From the NCBI GenBank assembly GCA_946541575.1, contig CAMNJQ010000047.1, positions 1-59,864 on the forward strand: a stretch of DNA of 59,864 bases, read 5' to 3'. The translations under genes were made by a program, and so were the position numbers. The notes beneath the pieces are model-generated. The model saw nothing but the letters and a program-made list of their open reading frames with translations, ran no database searches and was not told the origin of the DNA. Below are positions 27,427 to 37,786 of this stretch, one piece after another (the stretch's first letter is position 1; the number at the start of each line of letters is the position of its first letter). The stretch comes from an uncultured Clostridium sp. (lineage in GTDB: Bacteria > Bacillota_I > Bacilli_A > RF39 > UBA660).

Positions 27427-27960
27427 TTACTGTTTAAGTATTTCAAATATCTCTTCTTTTTTATTTGAATATAAATCTTTTTCTTTATATCTTTTTATCT
27501 TAGCAATTATATTTGACGGAAATGAATTAATTAACTTATTAAATAAATTAACGTTATCGTTATAATATTTTTCGGAAGCAACGCATTCTGTATCAATAGA
27601 GTCTAAATCATCAAACAACTTCATATTATCTTCAGAAAGCTCAATATCCTTATTAAAATCCCTAAGTTCAATAACTTCTTTATCAAACTTAGATAACTCA
27701 TTATTTAATTCGAAACTATTTAAGTCTTCAATTTTTATTTCATCAATAGAATTAAATACTTCTTTACTTAAAGTATTACTTACCGTTTCTTTTATCAGTA
27801 ATAATAAATTATATTTTTCATTTAAAAGAACCTTAATATTTTCTTCTGCTTCATTAATCTTAATTAAAATAGAACTAAATCTATTACTATTTATAGCAAA
27901 AACAATAAAAATCATAGTAAATAAAATTAACAAAACACATATTAAAATATAAATAAGCAT
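27427..27960 (-). CDS. LemA-like membrane protein
   Basis: 177 residues. One N-terminal membrane segment (2-23), then long helices. The C-terminal part YYNDNVNLFNKLINSFPSNIIAK matches the YN-x-x-V...YN-x-x-I...FP signature of LemA proteins, whose function is unclear. ATG 27960 with GAGGTGA on the minus strand. Ends 2 bp from ung, convergent, with no clear terminator between. Divergent from pduL. Confidence 0.7.
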   Translation of the reverse strand: MLIYILICVLLILFTMIFIVFAINSNRFSSILIKINEAEENIKVLLNEKYNLLLLIKETVSNTLSKEVFNSIDEIKIEDLNSFELNNELSKFDKEVIELRDFNKDIELSEDNMKLFDDLDSIDTECVASEKYYNDNVNLFNKLINSFPSNIIAKIKRYKEKDLYSNKKEEIFEILKQ

Positions 27961-28082
27961 TGATAATCACCTCTATCATATAAATTATAGCAAATATTAG
28001 TTGAATATACTAGATGGAATAAAATAATATTTTTCTTACTATTAAATATAATAAATGTTATAATAACTATGAAGGTGATAAA

Positions 28083-28646
28083 GTGAAAGTATTATTAGGT
28101 ATATCAAATAGACATGTACATTTAACAGAGGAAGATTATAAGATTTTATTTGGTGATGAACCATTAGGAAAAGTAAAAGATTTAGTTCAACCTGGACAAT
28201 TTTCATCAGATAAAAAGGTAACAATAAAAACAGAAAAAAGAGCAATAGATGGTGTAAGACTTTTAGGACCACTTAGAAGTTATACTCAAGTAGAAATTTC
28301 TAAAACAGATAGTTTTAGTCTAGGAATCAATCCTCCTGTAAGAAATAGTGGTGATTTAGAAAATGCTGCTGTAGTAACAATAATTGGCCCAAATGGTGAA
28401 GTAACAAAACCATGTTGTATAATTGCTAATAGACATTTGCATATAAATCCTACTCAAAGAAAAGAATTAGGATTAGTTGGAATAGAGAAAGTTCAAGCTA
28501 AAGTAGTTGGAGAAAAGACAACAACATTTGATGATGTTTGGATTAAAGAAAGTGAAGACTATACTTTAGAGCTTCATTTAGACACAGATGATGGAAATGG
28601 TTCATTAGCAAAAACAGGTGATGAAATAGAAGTAATCATTCCATAA
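28083..28646 (+). CDS. pduL: PduL-type phosphate propanoyl/acetyltransferase
   Basis: 187 residues from GTG 28083 with GAAGGTGA upstream. PduL transfers acyl groups between CoA and phosphate. The two zinc-binding repeats SNRHVHL (7-13) and ANRHLHI (about 117-123) are clear. There is no microcompartment-targeting N-terminal extension and no shell or acetate-kinase gene nearby, so it probably replaces Pta in acetate metabolism. Its last 11 bp overlap the converging penicillin-binding protein gene. Confidence 0.93.
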   Translation: MKVLLGISNRHVHLTEEDYKILFGDEPLGKVKDLVQPGQFSSDKKVTIKTEKRAIDGVRLLGPLRSYTQVEISKTDSFSLGINPPVRNSGDLENAAVVTIIGPNGEVTKPCCIIANRHLHINPTQRKELGLVGIEKVQAKVVGEKTTTFDDVWIKESEDYTLELHLDTDDGNGSLAKTGDEIEVIIP

Positions 28647-30582
28647 TTTCATCAAATACGATTTGATCATTAGTAGGTTCTGTACCTTTTAAATAGTACA
28701 GAATCTTTTTATTTTTATCTTGTTCAGTACTTGGAAGACCACTAATTGGGTTTACTAAGACACCAACAACGTTATTTGGCATAGTATACCATTTTTGCTC
28801 ACTATCTTTTAAATAAGTTTCCATAGTATCGGCAAAAATATTTTTACTATACATATAATCTTTTGTTTCTATTTCATTATTATCATCATATCCAATCCAA
28901 ATTGACATAACAACATCTGGGGTGTATCCAACAGTCCAACTATCAGTCGCAGTAGTACCAGATTTAATAGAATATTTTCGAGTAAGTTTTTTAGCAATAC
29001 CAATTACAGTAGGATAATTATAATCAACAAATTCAGAGTCATATGTACCAGTTAAAAGGTTATTTAAAATGAATACTAAGCTAGAATTTAATATTTGTTC
29101 TTTGTCGTTATTAGCTTCATAAAGAATATTTCCGTTTGCATCTTCGATTTTAGTTATAAAGTGGGGATTAACTTTATATCCTAAATTTGCAAAAGAGGAA
29201 TATGCAGATGTTAGTTCAATAATATTCATTTCACTTGTTCCAAGAGCTAGTGAAGGAACTTCTTGCATATTTGAACTTATTCCAACTCTTTTTGCCATAT
29301 TAACAAGAGAATCTTCTCCCAAAAAAAGCAAAGTTTTAACAGCATAAATATTATCGGAATAAGCAATAGCAGCAGCAAGAGATATAGGTTTATTACCATA
29401 TACATTACTAGCATTATGTGGAGTATAATACTGCTTATTTGCAAATGCAAAAGTAGTTTCTTCACTTGTAAAACATGTAGAAGATGTAAATCCATTTTCT
29501 AAAGCAGAATAATATAGTATTGGTTTCATAACAGAACCTACTTGTCTTCGAGAAGAAATAGACCGATTAAATTGAGATATAGAGTAATCTCTTCCACCAA
29601 GTAAAGCAATAATCTCACCATTATTAGGATCCATCATAATAGCATTAGCTTGAAGTTTATCATTATTCTTTAAATTATTGGTTACTTTTTCTTCTAAAGT
29701 AGCCTGAGCATTTAAGTCAAAAGCGGTATAAATCTTCAATCCACCAGTATCTAAAAATGATTTAGGAACATTTAATGTCTCGAACTCTTTAAATACTGCA
29801 TCTTGATAATACATAACTGTATTTAAATTAATATTATTCTTCTTACCAATAATTTCAATTTCTTCACTATAAGCATCATTTAGTTCACTTTCTGTAATAT
29901 AACCATTTTTTTCCATTAAACTTAAAACTAAATATTGTCTTTTTTTTGCTAAATCATAGTTAACTAAAGGAGAATAATTAGCTGGAGACTTTGGGATACC
30001 TACTAGCATACTTGCTTCTGCTAAATCTAAATCCTTAGCACTTTTCCCAAAATAAAATTTAGAAGCATTCATAACCCCATACATACCATGACCATAATTG
30101 ATTGTATTTAAGTATCCTTCTAATATTTCATCTTTAGTATAATGAAGTTCAATATTTAAAGTAAGCCATAGTTCATTCCATTTTCTTTCCCATGTTTTAT
30201 CAAAGTCTAAAAATAGATTTTTAACATATTGTTGAGATATAGTAGAAGCTCCTTGTAATGTTTTACCACTTGTTAGATTTTTCCATCCTGCTTTAATTAT
30301 TCTTGGAAAGTCAAATCCAAAATGACTATAGAAATTTTTATCTTCAGTAGAAATAGTAGCATTTATAAGATTACTAGAAATATCTTCTAGACTAATCCAC
30401 TCATTTGTTCCATTTCCTACGAAAAAAACATTTCCAAACTTATCATAAAGTGATATATTATTAGCATTCTTAATTTCTAATTTCATAGATAATTTAGAAT
30501 ATCCAAAAAAAGCAAAACTAAAAATAAATAAAATAACTATTACTGCAATAGACAACTTGATAATCTTTTTAATTATTTTCAT
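28636..30582 (-). CDS. class A penicillin-binding protein
   Basis: 648 residues. Bifunctional wall synthase: N-terminal membrane anchor (about 8-28), GT51 glycosyltransferase with catalytic Glu in STEDKNFYSHFG (E80) and the GASTISQQYVKN segment, then a transpeptidase with SVMK (about 349), YSDN in the SxN position, and KSGT. PBP1A/1B-type. No disordered glycine-rich tail. ATG 30582 is 103 bp from the divergent ywiB-argS unit. Confidence 0.95.
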   Translation of the reverse strand: MKIIKKIIKLSIAVIVILFIFSFAFFGYSKLSMKLEIKNANNISLYDKFGNVFFVGNGTNEWISLEDISSNLINATISTEDKNFYSHFGFDFPRIIKAGWKNLTSGKTLQGASTISQQYVKNLFLDFDKTWERKWNELWLTLNIELHYTKDEILEGYLNTINYGHGMYGVMNASKFYFGKSAKDLDLAEASMLVGIPKSPANYSPLVNYDLAKKRQYLVLSLMEKNGYITESELNDAYSEEIEIIGKKNNINLNTVMYYQDAVFKEFETLNVPKSFLDTGGLKIYTAFDLNAQATLEEKVTNNLKNNDKLQANAIMMDPNNGEIIALLGGRDYSISQFNRSISSRRQVGSVMKPILYYSALENGFTSSTCFTSEETTFAFANKQYYTPHNASNVYGNKPISLAAAIAYSDNIYAVKTLLFLGEDSLVNMAKRVGISSNMQEVPSLALGTSEMNIIELTSAYSSFANLGYKVNPHFITKIEDANGNILYEANNDKEQILNSSLVFILNNLLTGTYDSEFVDYNYPTVIGIAKKLTRKYSIKSGTTATDSWTVGYTPDVVMSIWIGYDDNNEIETKDYMYSKNIFADTMETYLKDSEQKWYTMPNNVVGVLVNPISGLPSTEQDKNKKILYYLKGTEPTNDQIVFDEIME

Positions 30583-30653
30583 TTAATCATTCCATTCTTT
30601 AATATTGTGAATAATAAATAAAAAAATATGTATAAAAAAAATAAGAAATATGC

Positions 30654-30659
30654 TATAAT
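30654..30659 (+). promoter_or_regulatory. extended -10 of the ywiB-argS unit
   Basis: TGCTATAAT (30651-30659) is an extended -10; the -35 region is not recognisable. The start codon follows at 30686. Confidence 0.6.
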
Positions 30660-30685
30660 TCGTGTTGTATTTTAACGAGGCAGTT

Positions 30686-31030
30686 ATGGAAAAAATAAAT
30701 ATTAATGTTAATTTAAAAAATCAAGAAATGAACTACAATTATAAGGGATTAGCATATATTAATAAAGATATAATTGATTTTTATGATAAAGAATATAATA
30801 AAGATTATCACTATATATTTGATAAAAGTGTAAAAAGATTAATAAAAAGCAGTGAAAAAACAACATTAATTTTTGATTTTAATAATAAAGAATTAAGAAT
30901 AATTGAAAATAATAAAGAATTAAGAACTAGCATTAATGTTAAAAAAATTGAAATAAAAGGTAATAATATAGAAATAATATATATAATAGATAAAAATGAA
31001 ATATTATTTGAAATTAAGGAGGTAGACTAA
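30686..31030 (+). CDS. DUF1934 (YwiB-like) beta-barrel protein
   Basis: 114 residues from ATG 30686, with GAGG 8 bp before. Alternating strands rich in Ile, Asn and Lys, with FDFNNKELRIIENN in the middle. Assigned mainly by position, since ywiB lies directly upstream of argS in B. subtilis, and by predicted all-beta character. Function unknown. Stop overlaps the argS start (TAATG). Confidence 0.6.
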   Translation: MEKININVNLKNQEMNYNYKGLAYINKDIIDFYDKEYNKDYHYIFDKSVKRLIKSSEKTTLIFDFNNKELRIIENNKELRTSINVKKIEIKGNNIEIIYIIDKNEILFEIKEVD

Positions 31031-32775
31031 TGAGTTACTTTAAAGAAATTGAAAATGAAATAAACAAAGCTTTTAAAAATAAAGGATATGATACAGATAT
31101 TACTTTATCACTATCTAATAGAAGAGATTTAGGAGAATTTCAAGTAAATGATGCAATGAGACTTGCAAAAATGTTTCACAAAAGTCCAATTGAAATAGCA
31201 AATGAGGTAAAAACTGAATTAGAATTAAATGATAATTTCACAAACGTAAATATTGCTGGAGCAGGATTCATTAATTTATCTTTAACGGAAAAAGCATTAA
31301 AAAGTTTTATTAATAAAATTTCAAGTGATATAAATAATAATATTGATAAAGAACAACCTAAAACAATTTTACTAGATTATGGTGGTGCTAATGTTGCAAA
31401 GGCTCTTCATGTAGGGCATCTAAGAAGTGCTAATATAGGAGAAGCATTAAACAGATTATTAAAAACATTAGGAATTAAAACTATATCAGATGTTCATCTA
31501 GGTGATTCTGGATTACAAGCAGGGCTTGTTGTTTTAGAAATCAAAGAAAGATTTAGTGATTTAATATGCTTTAAAGATGACTATAATGGAGAAGACTTTG
31601 AACTACCAATAACAAAAGAAGATTTAAAAGAAATATATCCAACTGCATCTTTAAAAAGTAAAGAAAATGAAGAATTTTTAAATGAAGCAAGGCACATAAC
31701 ATATGAAATACAAAATAATCATCTTGGATATAATAAGTTATGGGATAAAGTATCAACACTTTCTAAAATTGACATAAAAGAAACTTATGATAGGTTAAAT
31801 GCAAAGTTTGACCTATGGGAAGGTGAAAGAGATAGTTTTAAATATATTAAAGATGTTTTAGATTTATTAAAAGAAAAAAATTTATCATATGTAAGTGAAA
31901 ATGCAATAGTAATGGATGTTAAAGAAGATACAGACGAAAAAGAAATACCTCCAATACTATTACAAAAAAGTGATGGAGCTTATTTATATGCAACAACAGA
32001 TTTAGCAACTCTCTATGGTAGAGTTAAAAGATTTAAATTAGATGAAATATGGTATACAACTGATATAAGACAAGAATTACACTTTACTCAAGTATTTAGA
32101 GCAGCATATAAAAGTGGAATAGTACCAGAAAACATAAAATTAGGATTTTATGGATTTGGAACAATGAATGGTAGTGATGGAAAACCATTCAAAACAAGAA
32201 CAGGTGGAGTAATGCCACTTGATGAATTAATTGACTTAATAAAAATAGAATGTAGAAAAAGATTAAATGAAAATATAGTTGAAGAATCACAAAGAGAAAA
32301 AACTTCAGAAATAATAGCTTTAGCAGCATTAAAATATGCAGATTTACTTCCATTTAGAGCAACTGATTACATTTTTGACCCTGGAAAATTTAGTGACTTA
32401 GATGGTAAAACTGGCCCATATCTTTTATATTCAACAATAAGAATTAAATCTTTATTGAATAAAGCAAATAGCCAAAATATAGAATATAAGAATTTTTATA
32501 CATTAAAGAATGAATCTGATAAAGAAGTAATATTAACATTAATATCTTTACCAATTATATTAAAAAGATCTTATGATTCTAAATCATTAAATGAAGTAGC
32601 AGAATACATTTATAAACTTACAAGTATATATAATAAGTTTTATTCAGAAAATAAGATTATATCTGAAGAAAATCAAGAATTAAGAGAGTCATGGTTAGTT
32701 TTAAGTAAAGCTGTTTATGATACTAATATGCTCCTATTAAATATAATGGGAATAGATGTCCCAGAAAAAATGTAA
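31030..32775 (+). CDS. argS: arginyl-tRNA synthetase
   Basis: 581 residues. N-terminal additional domain, then class I core with GGANVAKALHVGHLRSANIG (HVGH box near 124), the degenerate KMSKS region GKPFKTRTGG near 383, and the anticodon-binding DALR domain at the end. Directly followed by the RNA polymerase delta gene, as in B. subtilis. Confidence 0.97.
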   Translation: MSYFKEIENEINKAFKNKGYDTDITLSLSNRRDLGEFQVNDAMRLAKMFHKSPIEIANEVKTELELNDNFTNVNIAGAGFINLSLTEKALKSFINKISSDINNNIDKEQPKTILLDYGGANVAKALHVGHLRSANIGEALNRLLKTLGIKTISDVHLGDSGLQAGLVVLEIKERFSDLICFKDDYNGEDFELPITKEDLKEIYPTASLKSKENEEFLNEARHITYEIQNNHLGYNKLWDKVSTLSKIDIKETYDRLNAKFDLWEGERDSFKYIKDVLDLLKEKNLSYVSENAIVMDVKEDTDEKEIPPILLQKSDGAYLYATTDLATLYGRVKRFKLDEIWYTTDIRQELHFTQVFRAAYKSGIVPENIKLGFYGFGTMNGSDGKPFKTRTGGVMPLDELIDLIKIECRKRLNENIVEESQREKTSEIIALAALKYADLLPFRATDYIFDPGKFSDLDGKTGPYLLYSTIRIKSLLNKANSQNIEYKNFYTLKNESDKEVILTLISLPIILKRSYDSKSLNEVAEYIYKLTSIYNKFYSENKIISEENQELRESWLVLSKAVYDTNMLLLNIMGIDVPEKM

Positions 32776-32873
32776 AAAAATATTGATTTTAGAATTGAAT
32801 AGTGATATAAGTTTTATTGAGTATTTTTTCAGTAAAAAATATTTAAGAAAAGAATTCACTCATGGAGGACATT

Positions 32874-33323
32874 ATGAGTTTAGATAAAATGAAAAAAGAA
32901 GAATTAGAATTATTATCATATAAAGAGATAACATCTTTGCTTTTAGAAGAAAAAGGTGCAATGAATACATTAGATTTATTTACTAATATTGTTGAGCTTT
33001 TAGGACTTCCAAAATCAACAATTGAAAAGAAAATTGGAGACTATTATACTACTTTAACTACTGATAAAAACTTTTTATTATTAGCTGATGGGAAATGGGA
33101 CTTAAGAAAAAATCACACATCTGATAAAGTAGTTAAAGCACAAGAGCAAGATGATGAAGAAGATGAAGAGGAAGAAGAAGAATCAGATAGCAAAACAGAT
33201 TTAATTGAAGAAGAAGAAGATTTCGATAGTCAAATTTCCGATGAAGATGAATTTGATGATGGTGATGATGATCTAAAAGATTTAGTTGTATTAGATGAAG
33301 AGGACTTAGAATTAGAGCAATAA
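32874..33323 (+). CDS. rpoE: RNA polymerase delta subunit
   Basis: 149 residues. N-terminal HARE-HTH domain (about 1-75, with SYKEITSLLLEEKGAMNTLDL) and a very acidic, disordered C-terminal tail (Asp/Glu runs from about 90). Delta speeds RNA polymerase recycling in Firmicutes. ATG 32874 with GGAGG directly before; the in-frame ATG at 32862 lies in the ribosome site. Confidence 0.95.
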   Translation: MSLDKMKKEELELLSYKEITSLLLEEKGAMNTLDLFTNIVELLGLPKSTIEKKIGDYYTTLTTDKNFLLLADGKWDLRKNHTSDKVVKAQEQDDEEDEEEEEESDSKTDLIEEEEDFDSQISDEDEFDDGDDDLKDLVVLDEEDLELEQ

Positions 33324-33386
33324 TCTTAGTTCTTTTTTTTAAAATATATATTTGATATAATAATTGTAGAAAAGAAGAGATGAAAT

Positions 33387-34442
33387 ATGATTGAAAGATT
33401 AGAAATAATTAAAGAAAGATATAATTTATTAAATAATGAATTATTAAATCCAGAAGTATTGAAGGATATTAAAAAAACAAGAGAGCTATCTAAAGAAGCA
33501 AAAGATTTAGAAGAAACAGTAAATACTTATGATGAATACAAAAAAACATTAGAAGATATTGAAGCAGCAAAAGAAATGGCAAAAGATCCAGAAATGGGAG
33601 AGTTTGCTAAGGAAGAATTAGAAACGTTAGAAGCAAAAAAAGTAGAACTAGAACATAAAATAGAAATTCTTTTGATTCCTAAAGACCCTAATGATGGAAA
33701 AAATGTTATTGTTGAAATTCGTGGAGCTGCTGGTGGAGATGAAGCTAATATTTTTGCAGGTGATCTTTACAGAATGTACTTGAAATATGCTGAGAAACAA
33801 GGATGGAAAGTTGAACCTATAACAGAAGAATATTCTGAAGGTGGAGGATTTACATTGGTAAGTTTCATGATAAAAGGAGATAATGTATATTCGAAAATGA
33901 AATATGAAAGTGGAGCACATCGTGTTCAAAGAGTTCCAGTAACAGAAACTCAAGGAAGAGTGCATACTTCAACTGCAACAGTAATTGCTATGCCTGAAGC
34001 AGAAGAATTTGACTTTGAATTAGATATGAACGAAGTAAGAGTTGATATAACAAGGTCAAGTGGAGCAGGAGGACAAGGAGTAAATACAACAGATTCAGCA
34101 GTAAGAGTAACTCATATACCAACCGGAACAATAGTATATTGCCAAGTTGGAAGAAGCCAAACTCAAAATAAAGAAATGGCATTAAATACTTTGAAAACAC
34201 GTTTATATAATATGAAACTTCAAGAAAAAGAAGAAAAAGAAGGAGCAGAAAGAAGAAGTAAAATAGGAACAGGAGATAGATCAGAGAAAATAAGAACATA
34301 TAATTATCCTCAAAATAGAGTTACTGATCATAGAATAGGTTTTACTTTGATGCAACTTGATAGAGTAATGGAAGGGGAATTAGAGCCTATTATTGAGGCA
34401 CTAATAACAGAAGATCAAAGAAGAATTTTAGCAGGAGAATAA
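33387..34442 (+). CDS. prfA: peptide chain release factor 1
   Basis: 351 residues. Recognises UAA/UAG. GGQ motif in GAGGQGVNTTDSAVR (about 226-228) and the RF1 decoding region, with the coiled-coil N-terminal domain. The partner prmC starts 2 bp later. Confidence 0.97.
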   Translation: MIERLEIIKERYNLLNNELLNPEVLKDIKKTRELSKEAKDLEETVNTYDEYKKTLEDIEAAKEMAKDPEMGEFAKEELETLEAKKVELEHKIEILLIPKDPNDGKNVIVEIRGAAGGDEANIFAGDLYRMYLKYAEKQGWKVEPITEEYSEGGGFTLVSFMIKGDNVYSKMKYESGAHRVQRVPVTETQGRVHTSTATVIAMPEAEEFDFELDMNEVRVDITRSSGAGGQGVNTTDSAVRVTHIPTGTIVYCQVGRSQTQNKEMALNTLKTRLYNMKLQEKEEKEGAERRSKIGTGDRSEKIRTYNYPQNRVTDHRIGFTLMQLDRVMEGELEPIIEALITEDQRRILAGE

Positions 34443-34443
34443 A

Positions 34444-35259
34444 ATGACTATTGAAGATGCCGTTATATATGGAAAAAAATATATATCATCGACAGAAACA
34501 AAGATGCTAATATCTAAAGTTACTGGTTATGATTCATTAGAGCTAATAAATCATTTACATGAAACATTAGATGAGTCAAAGGAAAAAGAGTTTAAAAAAT
34601 TAATAAATGTAAGATTGAATAATTATCCTGTTCAATATATCACAAATAGTGTAAATTTTTACGGAATAGAGCTTTATGTTAATGAAAATGTATTGATACC
34701 ACGTTTTGAGACAGAAGAACTAGTGGAAAACACAATACAAAAATTAAAAAAAGATTTTACAAATCCAAAAATATTGGATTTATGCTGCGGTAGTGGAGCA
34801 ATAGGTATAGCAATAAAAAGTAAATTACCATTATCAAGTGTAATAATGTCAGATATTAGTTCAAAAGCATTAGAAGTTGCAAATGAAAATTGCAAGAGAT
34901 TAAATTTGAATATACAAACTATTGAAAGTGATTTATTTAGTAATATTACTGAAAAATTTGATTGTATAATCTCAAATCCACCATATATTAAAAACAATGA
35001 AGTAATAGAAAAGATTGTAGCAGACAATGAACCAAAAATTGCTCTTTATGGTGGAGATGATGGATTGGATTATTATAGAAGAATACTTAATGATATAAAA
35101 GAACATTTAAATGAAAGATTTTTAATAGCATTTGAAATAGGTGCTGATGAAAAAGAAGACATAATAAAAATCATTAATGAAAATTTAAATAATATTGAAA
35201 TAGAAACTAAAAAAGATTTATCCGGAAGAGATAGAATGATATTTATAACAAGTAAATAA
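34444..35259 (+). CDS. prmC: release factor glutamine methyltransferase
   Basis: 271 residues. Methylates the Gln of the GGQ motif in release factors. SAM loop LDLCCGSGAIGIA and catalytic NPPYIKNNE. Operon with prfA, as expected. Confidence 0.96.
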   Translation: MTIEDAVIYGKKYISSTETKMLISKVTGYDSLELINHLHETLDESKEKEFKKLINVRLNNYPVQYITNSVNFYGIELYVNENVLIPRFETEELVENTIQKLKKDFTNPKILDLCCGSGAIGIAIKSKLPLSSVIMSDISSKALEVANENCKRLNLNIQTIESDLFSNITEKFDCIISNPPYIKNNEVIEKIVADNEPKIALYGGDDGLDYYRRILNDIKEHLNERFLIAFEIGADEKEDIIKIINENLNNIEIETKKDLSGRDRMIFITSK

Positions 35260-35315
35260 TCATTCTTTTTTGTTTAAAAAAGTATAAAAGATATCATTAT
35301 ATATTTGGTGATAAA

Positions 35316-35831
35316 TTGAAAAAATTAATAATAATAATTGGAATTATAATGTCAATAATATTATTAAATGATAATAAAGAAGAACTAATTCTTATTCCTA
35401 ATGAAGCAATAAGAGTAAGAATAATAGCAAATAGCAATAGTGATAAAGATATACAAGAAAAAGAAAAAATAAAAGAAGAAATTAACAAATTTGTGGATAA
35501 AAAAATTAATAATGTCACAAATATAAATGATGTTAGAAAAATAATTGTTGAAAATATAAAAAACATCGAAAATGTTGTGGAAAAAACAATGAAAGAAAAC
35601 AATTATCAAAAAACATTTAAAATTAATTATGGAATGAATTACTTTCCGGATAAAGAGTTTAAGGGAGTAAAATATAATAAAGGCAACTATGAATCACTAG
35701 TGATAACTATTGGAGAAGGAAAAGGTAATAATTATTGGTGTGTATTATATCCACCACTATGTAAAATAGATAATAATGAGAATAATGATTATAGATTTTT
35801 AATAAAAGAAATATTAAATAAATATTTATAA
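35316..35831 (+). CDS. spoIIR: stage II sporulation protein R
   Basis: 171 residues. SpoIIR is the forespore signal secreted to activate SpoIIGA, which then processes pro-sigma-E. N-terminal hydrophobic export segment (2-17), then IPNEAIRVRIIANSNSDKD near the start of the mature part and GNNYWCVLYPPLC near the end, both family hallmarks. Start is TTG 35316 with TGGTGAT upstream. Follows prmC as in many spore formers. Confidence 0.92.
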   Translation: MKKLIIIIGIIMSIILLNDNKEELILIPNEAIRVRIIANSNSDKDIQEKEKIKEEINKFVDKKINNVTNINDVRKIIVENIKNIENVVEKTMKENNYQKTFKINYGMNYFPDKEFKGVKYNKGNYESLVITIGEGKGNNYWCVLYPPLCKIDNNENNDYRFLIKEILNKYL

Positions 35832-35855
35832 ACATAGTATATATAAGGAGGTACT

Positions 35856-36392
35856 ATGTTTATTTTTTTTACAGTAATTTTAATTGCAATATGTTTAAGT
35901 ATGGATACTTTTTCAATGTCACTTAGTTATGGACTATTTATTAATAATAAAAAAGAAATAATAAAACTTAGTTTATTGGTTGGAATATTTCACTTTATAA
36001 TGCCAATTTTAGGAATGAATGTTGGTACGTCTTTAAAAAAAATTATTTTGATGAAGGATTCTTTAATAATAGGAATACTATTAATGATTATAGCAATAGA
36101 AATGTTGTGGTCGATAATTAAAAAAGAAGAATATGAACCTTTAAATTCTCTTAAAGAAAAAATAATATTTGCTTTTACTGTAAGTATAGATAGTTTTACT
36201 ACAGGAATAGGACTAAAATCTTTTCATATAAATTTTTTAGTAATTACATCTATTTTTTTCATAATAAGCTTTATTTTTACTTTTTTGGGACTATCAATGG
36301 GAAATATAATAAGAAATAAATATGGAACAACAGCTAAACTAATCGGATGCATATTATTATTTTTCATATCTATATATTATCTAATCTCATAA
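35856..36392 (+). CDS. mntP: MntP/YtaF-type manganese exporter family protein
   Basis: 178 residues, six membrane segments. The two repeated Asp motifs SMDTFSMSLSYG (about 15-26) and VSIDSFTTGIGL (about 108-119) are the signature of the MntP/DUF204 fold. Manganese export is inferred. The sporulation-linked YtaF is a close alternative, since the gene lies next to spoIIR. AGGAGG before ATG. Confidence 0.8.
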   Translation: MFIFFTVILIAICLSMDTFSMSLSYGLFINNKKEIIKLSLLVGIFHFIMPILGMNVGTSLKKIILMKDSLIIGILLMIIAIEMLWSIIKKEEYEPLNSLKEKIIFAFTVSIDSFTTGIGLKSFHINFLVITSIFFIISFIFTFLGLSMGNIIRNKYGTTAKLIGCILLFFISIYYLIS

Positions 36393-36515
36393 TAAAGTAA
36401 AATAGATTCTATGAAATAATAAAGATATATGATAAAATTAAATTATAAATTGTACGTTCTAACAATTTGTGACAATTAAAATAATTAAAAATAAAATATT
36501 ATAGGCGGTGATCAT

Positions 36516-37775
36516 ATGAAAATAATGAAAATTGAAGGGAATAGGAAATTATCAGGAACGATTAAAATTAGTGGTGCAAAAAATAGTTCAGTTGCACTAA
36601 TTCCAGCATCTTTGCTTGCTGACAGTGATGTTACAATTTGCAACGTACCAGAAATAACAGATACTGATGTATTATGTGAGATGCTTGAATATCTTGGAGT
36701 TGATGTAAGGCGTGCTTCTGAAAGCGTAGTAATAAGCCCAAATAAAATTGATAATAAGATAATACCAAAAGAGTTAACAAAAAAACTAAGAGCATCTTAT
36801 TACTTTATGGGTGCCTTACTTGGAAAATTAAAGCATGTTGAAATATATTTGCCTGGAGGATGCTCTATAGGAAAAAGACCTATAGACTTACATTTAAAGG
36901 GATTCGAATCTTTAGGAGCAACAATCACTAATGATGGAGAAAAATATATAGTAGATGCTAAAGAATTAAAAGGTGCTCCAATATACTTGGATATAGCTTC
37001 AGTTGGAGCAACAATTAATATTATGCTAGCAGCAGTACTAGCAAAAGGAAAAACAATAATAGATAATGCTGCTAAAGAACCTGAAATAGTTAATATAGCA
37101 ACATATTTAAATAATATGGGAGCTAAAATAACAGGAGCAGGAACATCAGAAATAAGAATTACTGGAGTAGAAAAACTACATGGATGCTATCATGAAGTAA
37201 TACCAGATAGAATAGAAGCTGGTACATATCTTGTTATAGGCGCTTTAGTTGGTGAAAACTTTAAAGTATATAATATAATCCCAGAACATCTAGAAGCATT
37301 AACTTCTAAACTAAAAGAAATGGGAGTAGATATAAAGATAGCAAGTGATTATATTTTGGTAAATAGTAGAGATAGATATAAAAATACAAATATAACTACT
37401 ATGGGATACCCAGGATTCCCAACGGATTTACAACAACCATTTTCAGTATTACTATCTAAAAGTGTAGGAATATCAAAAGTAGAAGAAACTATTTGGGAAA
37501 ATAGGTTTATGCATCTTCCAGAATTAGAAAAACTAGGAATGAAGGTAAGAAAAGAAGGAATGACTGCTATTTTTGAAGGACCAAATAAACTAACTGGATG
37601 TGAAGTAAGAGCTACAGATTTAAGAGCTGGAGCAGCATTAGTAGCAGCAGCACTTGCCGCAGAAGGAGAAACTATAATAACAGATGTTGAACATATTTTA
37701 AGAGGATATGAAGGAATAGTAGAAAAATTAACTGATGTTGGTGCTAAAATTAAAATAGAAGAAATACAATACTAA
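36516..37775 (+). CDS. murA: UDP-N-acetylglucosamine 1-carboxyvinyltransferase
   Basis: 419 residues, normal length. First committed step of peptidoglycan synthesis. Active-site Cys in PGGCSIGKRPIDLH (about 112), KNSSVALIPASLLA N-terminal motif and the DLRAGAALV region. ATG 36516 after GGCGGTGA. In B. subtilis murAA is followed by spoIID and spoIIQ; spoIID is not found here. Confidence 0.97.
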   Translation: MKIMKIEGNRKLSGTIKISGAKNSSVALIPASLLADSDVTICNVPEITDTDVLCEMLEYLGVDVRRASESVVISPNKIDNKIIPKELTKKLRASYYFMGALLGKLKHVEIYLPGGCSIGKRPIDLHLKGFESLGATITNDGEKYIVDAKELKGAPIYLDIASVGATINIMLAAVLAKGKTIIDNAAKEPEIVNIATYLNNMGAKITGAGTSEIRITGVEKLHGCYHEVIPDRIEAGTYLVIGALVGENFKVYNIIPEHLEALTSKLKEMGVDIKIASDYILVNSRDRYKNTNITTMGYPGFPTDLQQPFSVLLSKSVGISKVEETIWENRFMHLPELEKLGMKVRKEGMTAIFEGPNKLTGCEVRATDLRAGAALVAAALAAEGETIITDVEHILRGYEGIVEKLTDVGAKIKIEEIQY

Positions 37776-37786
37776 TGGGGATGTGA

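Noticed and set aside
33988-34299. Minus-strand ORF opposite prfA
   Set aside because: Shadow frame of a highly conserved gene with Leu/Phe-rich low-complexity translation.
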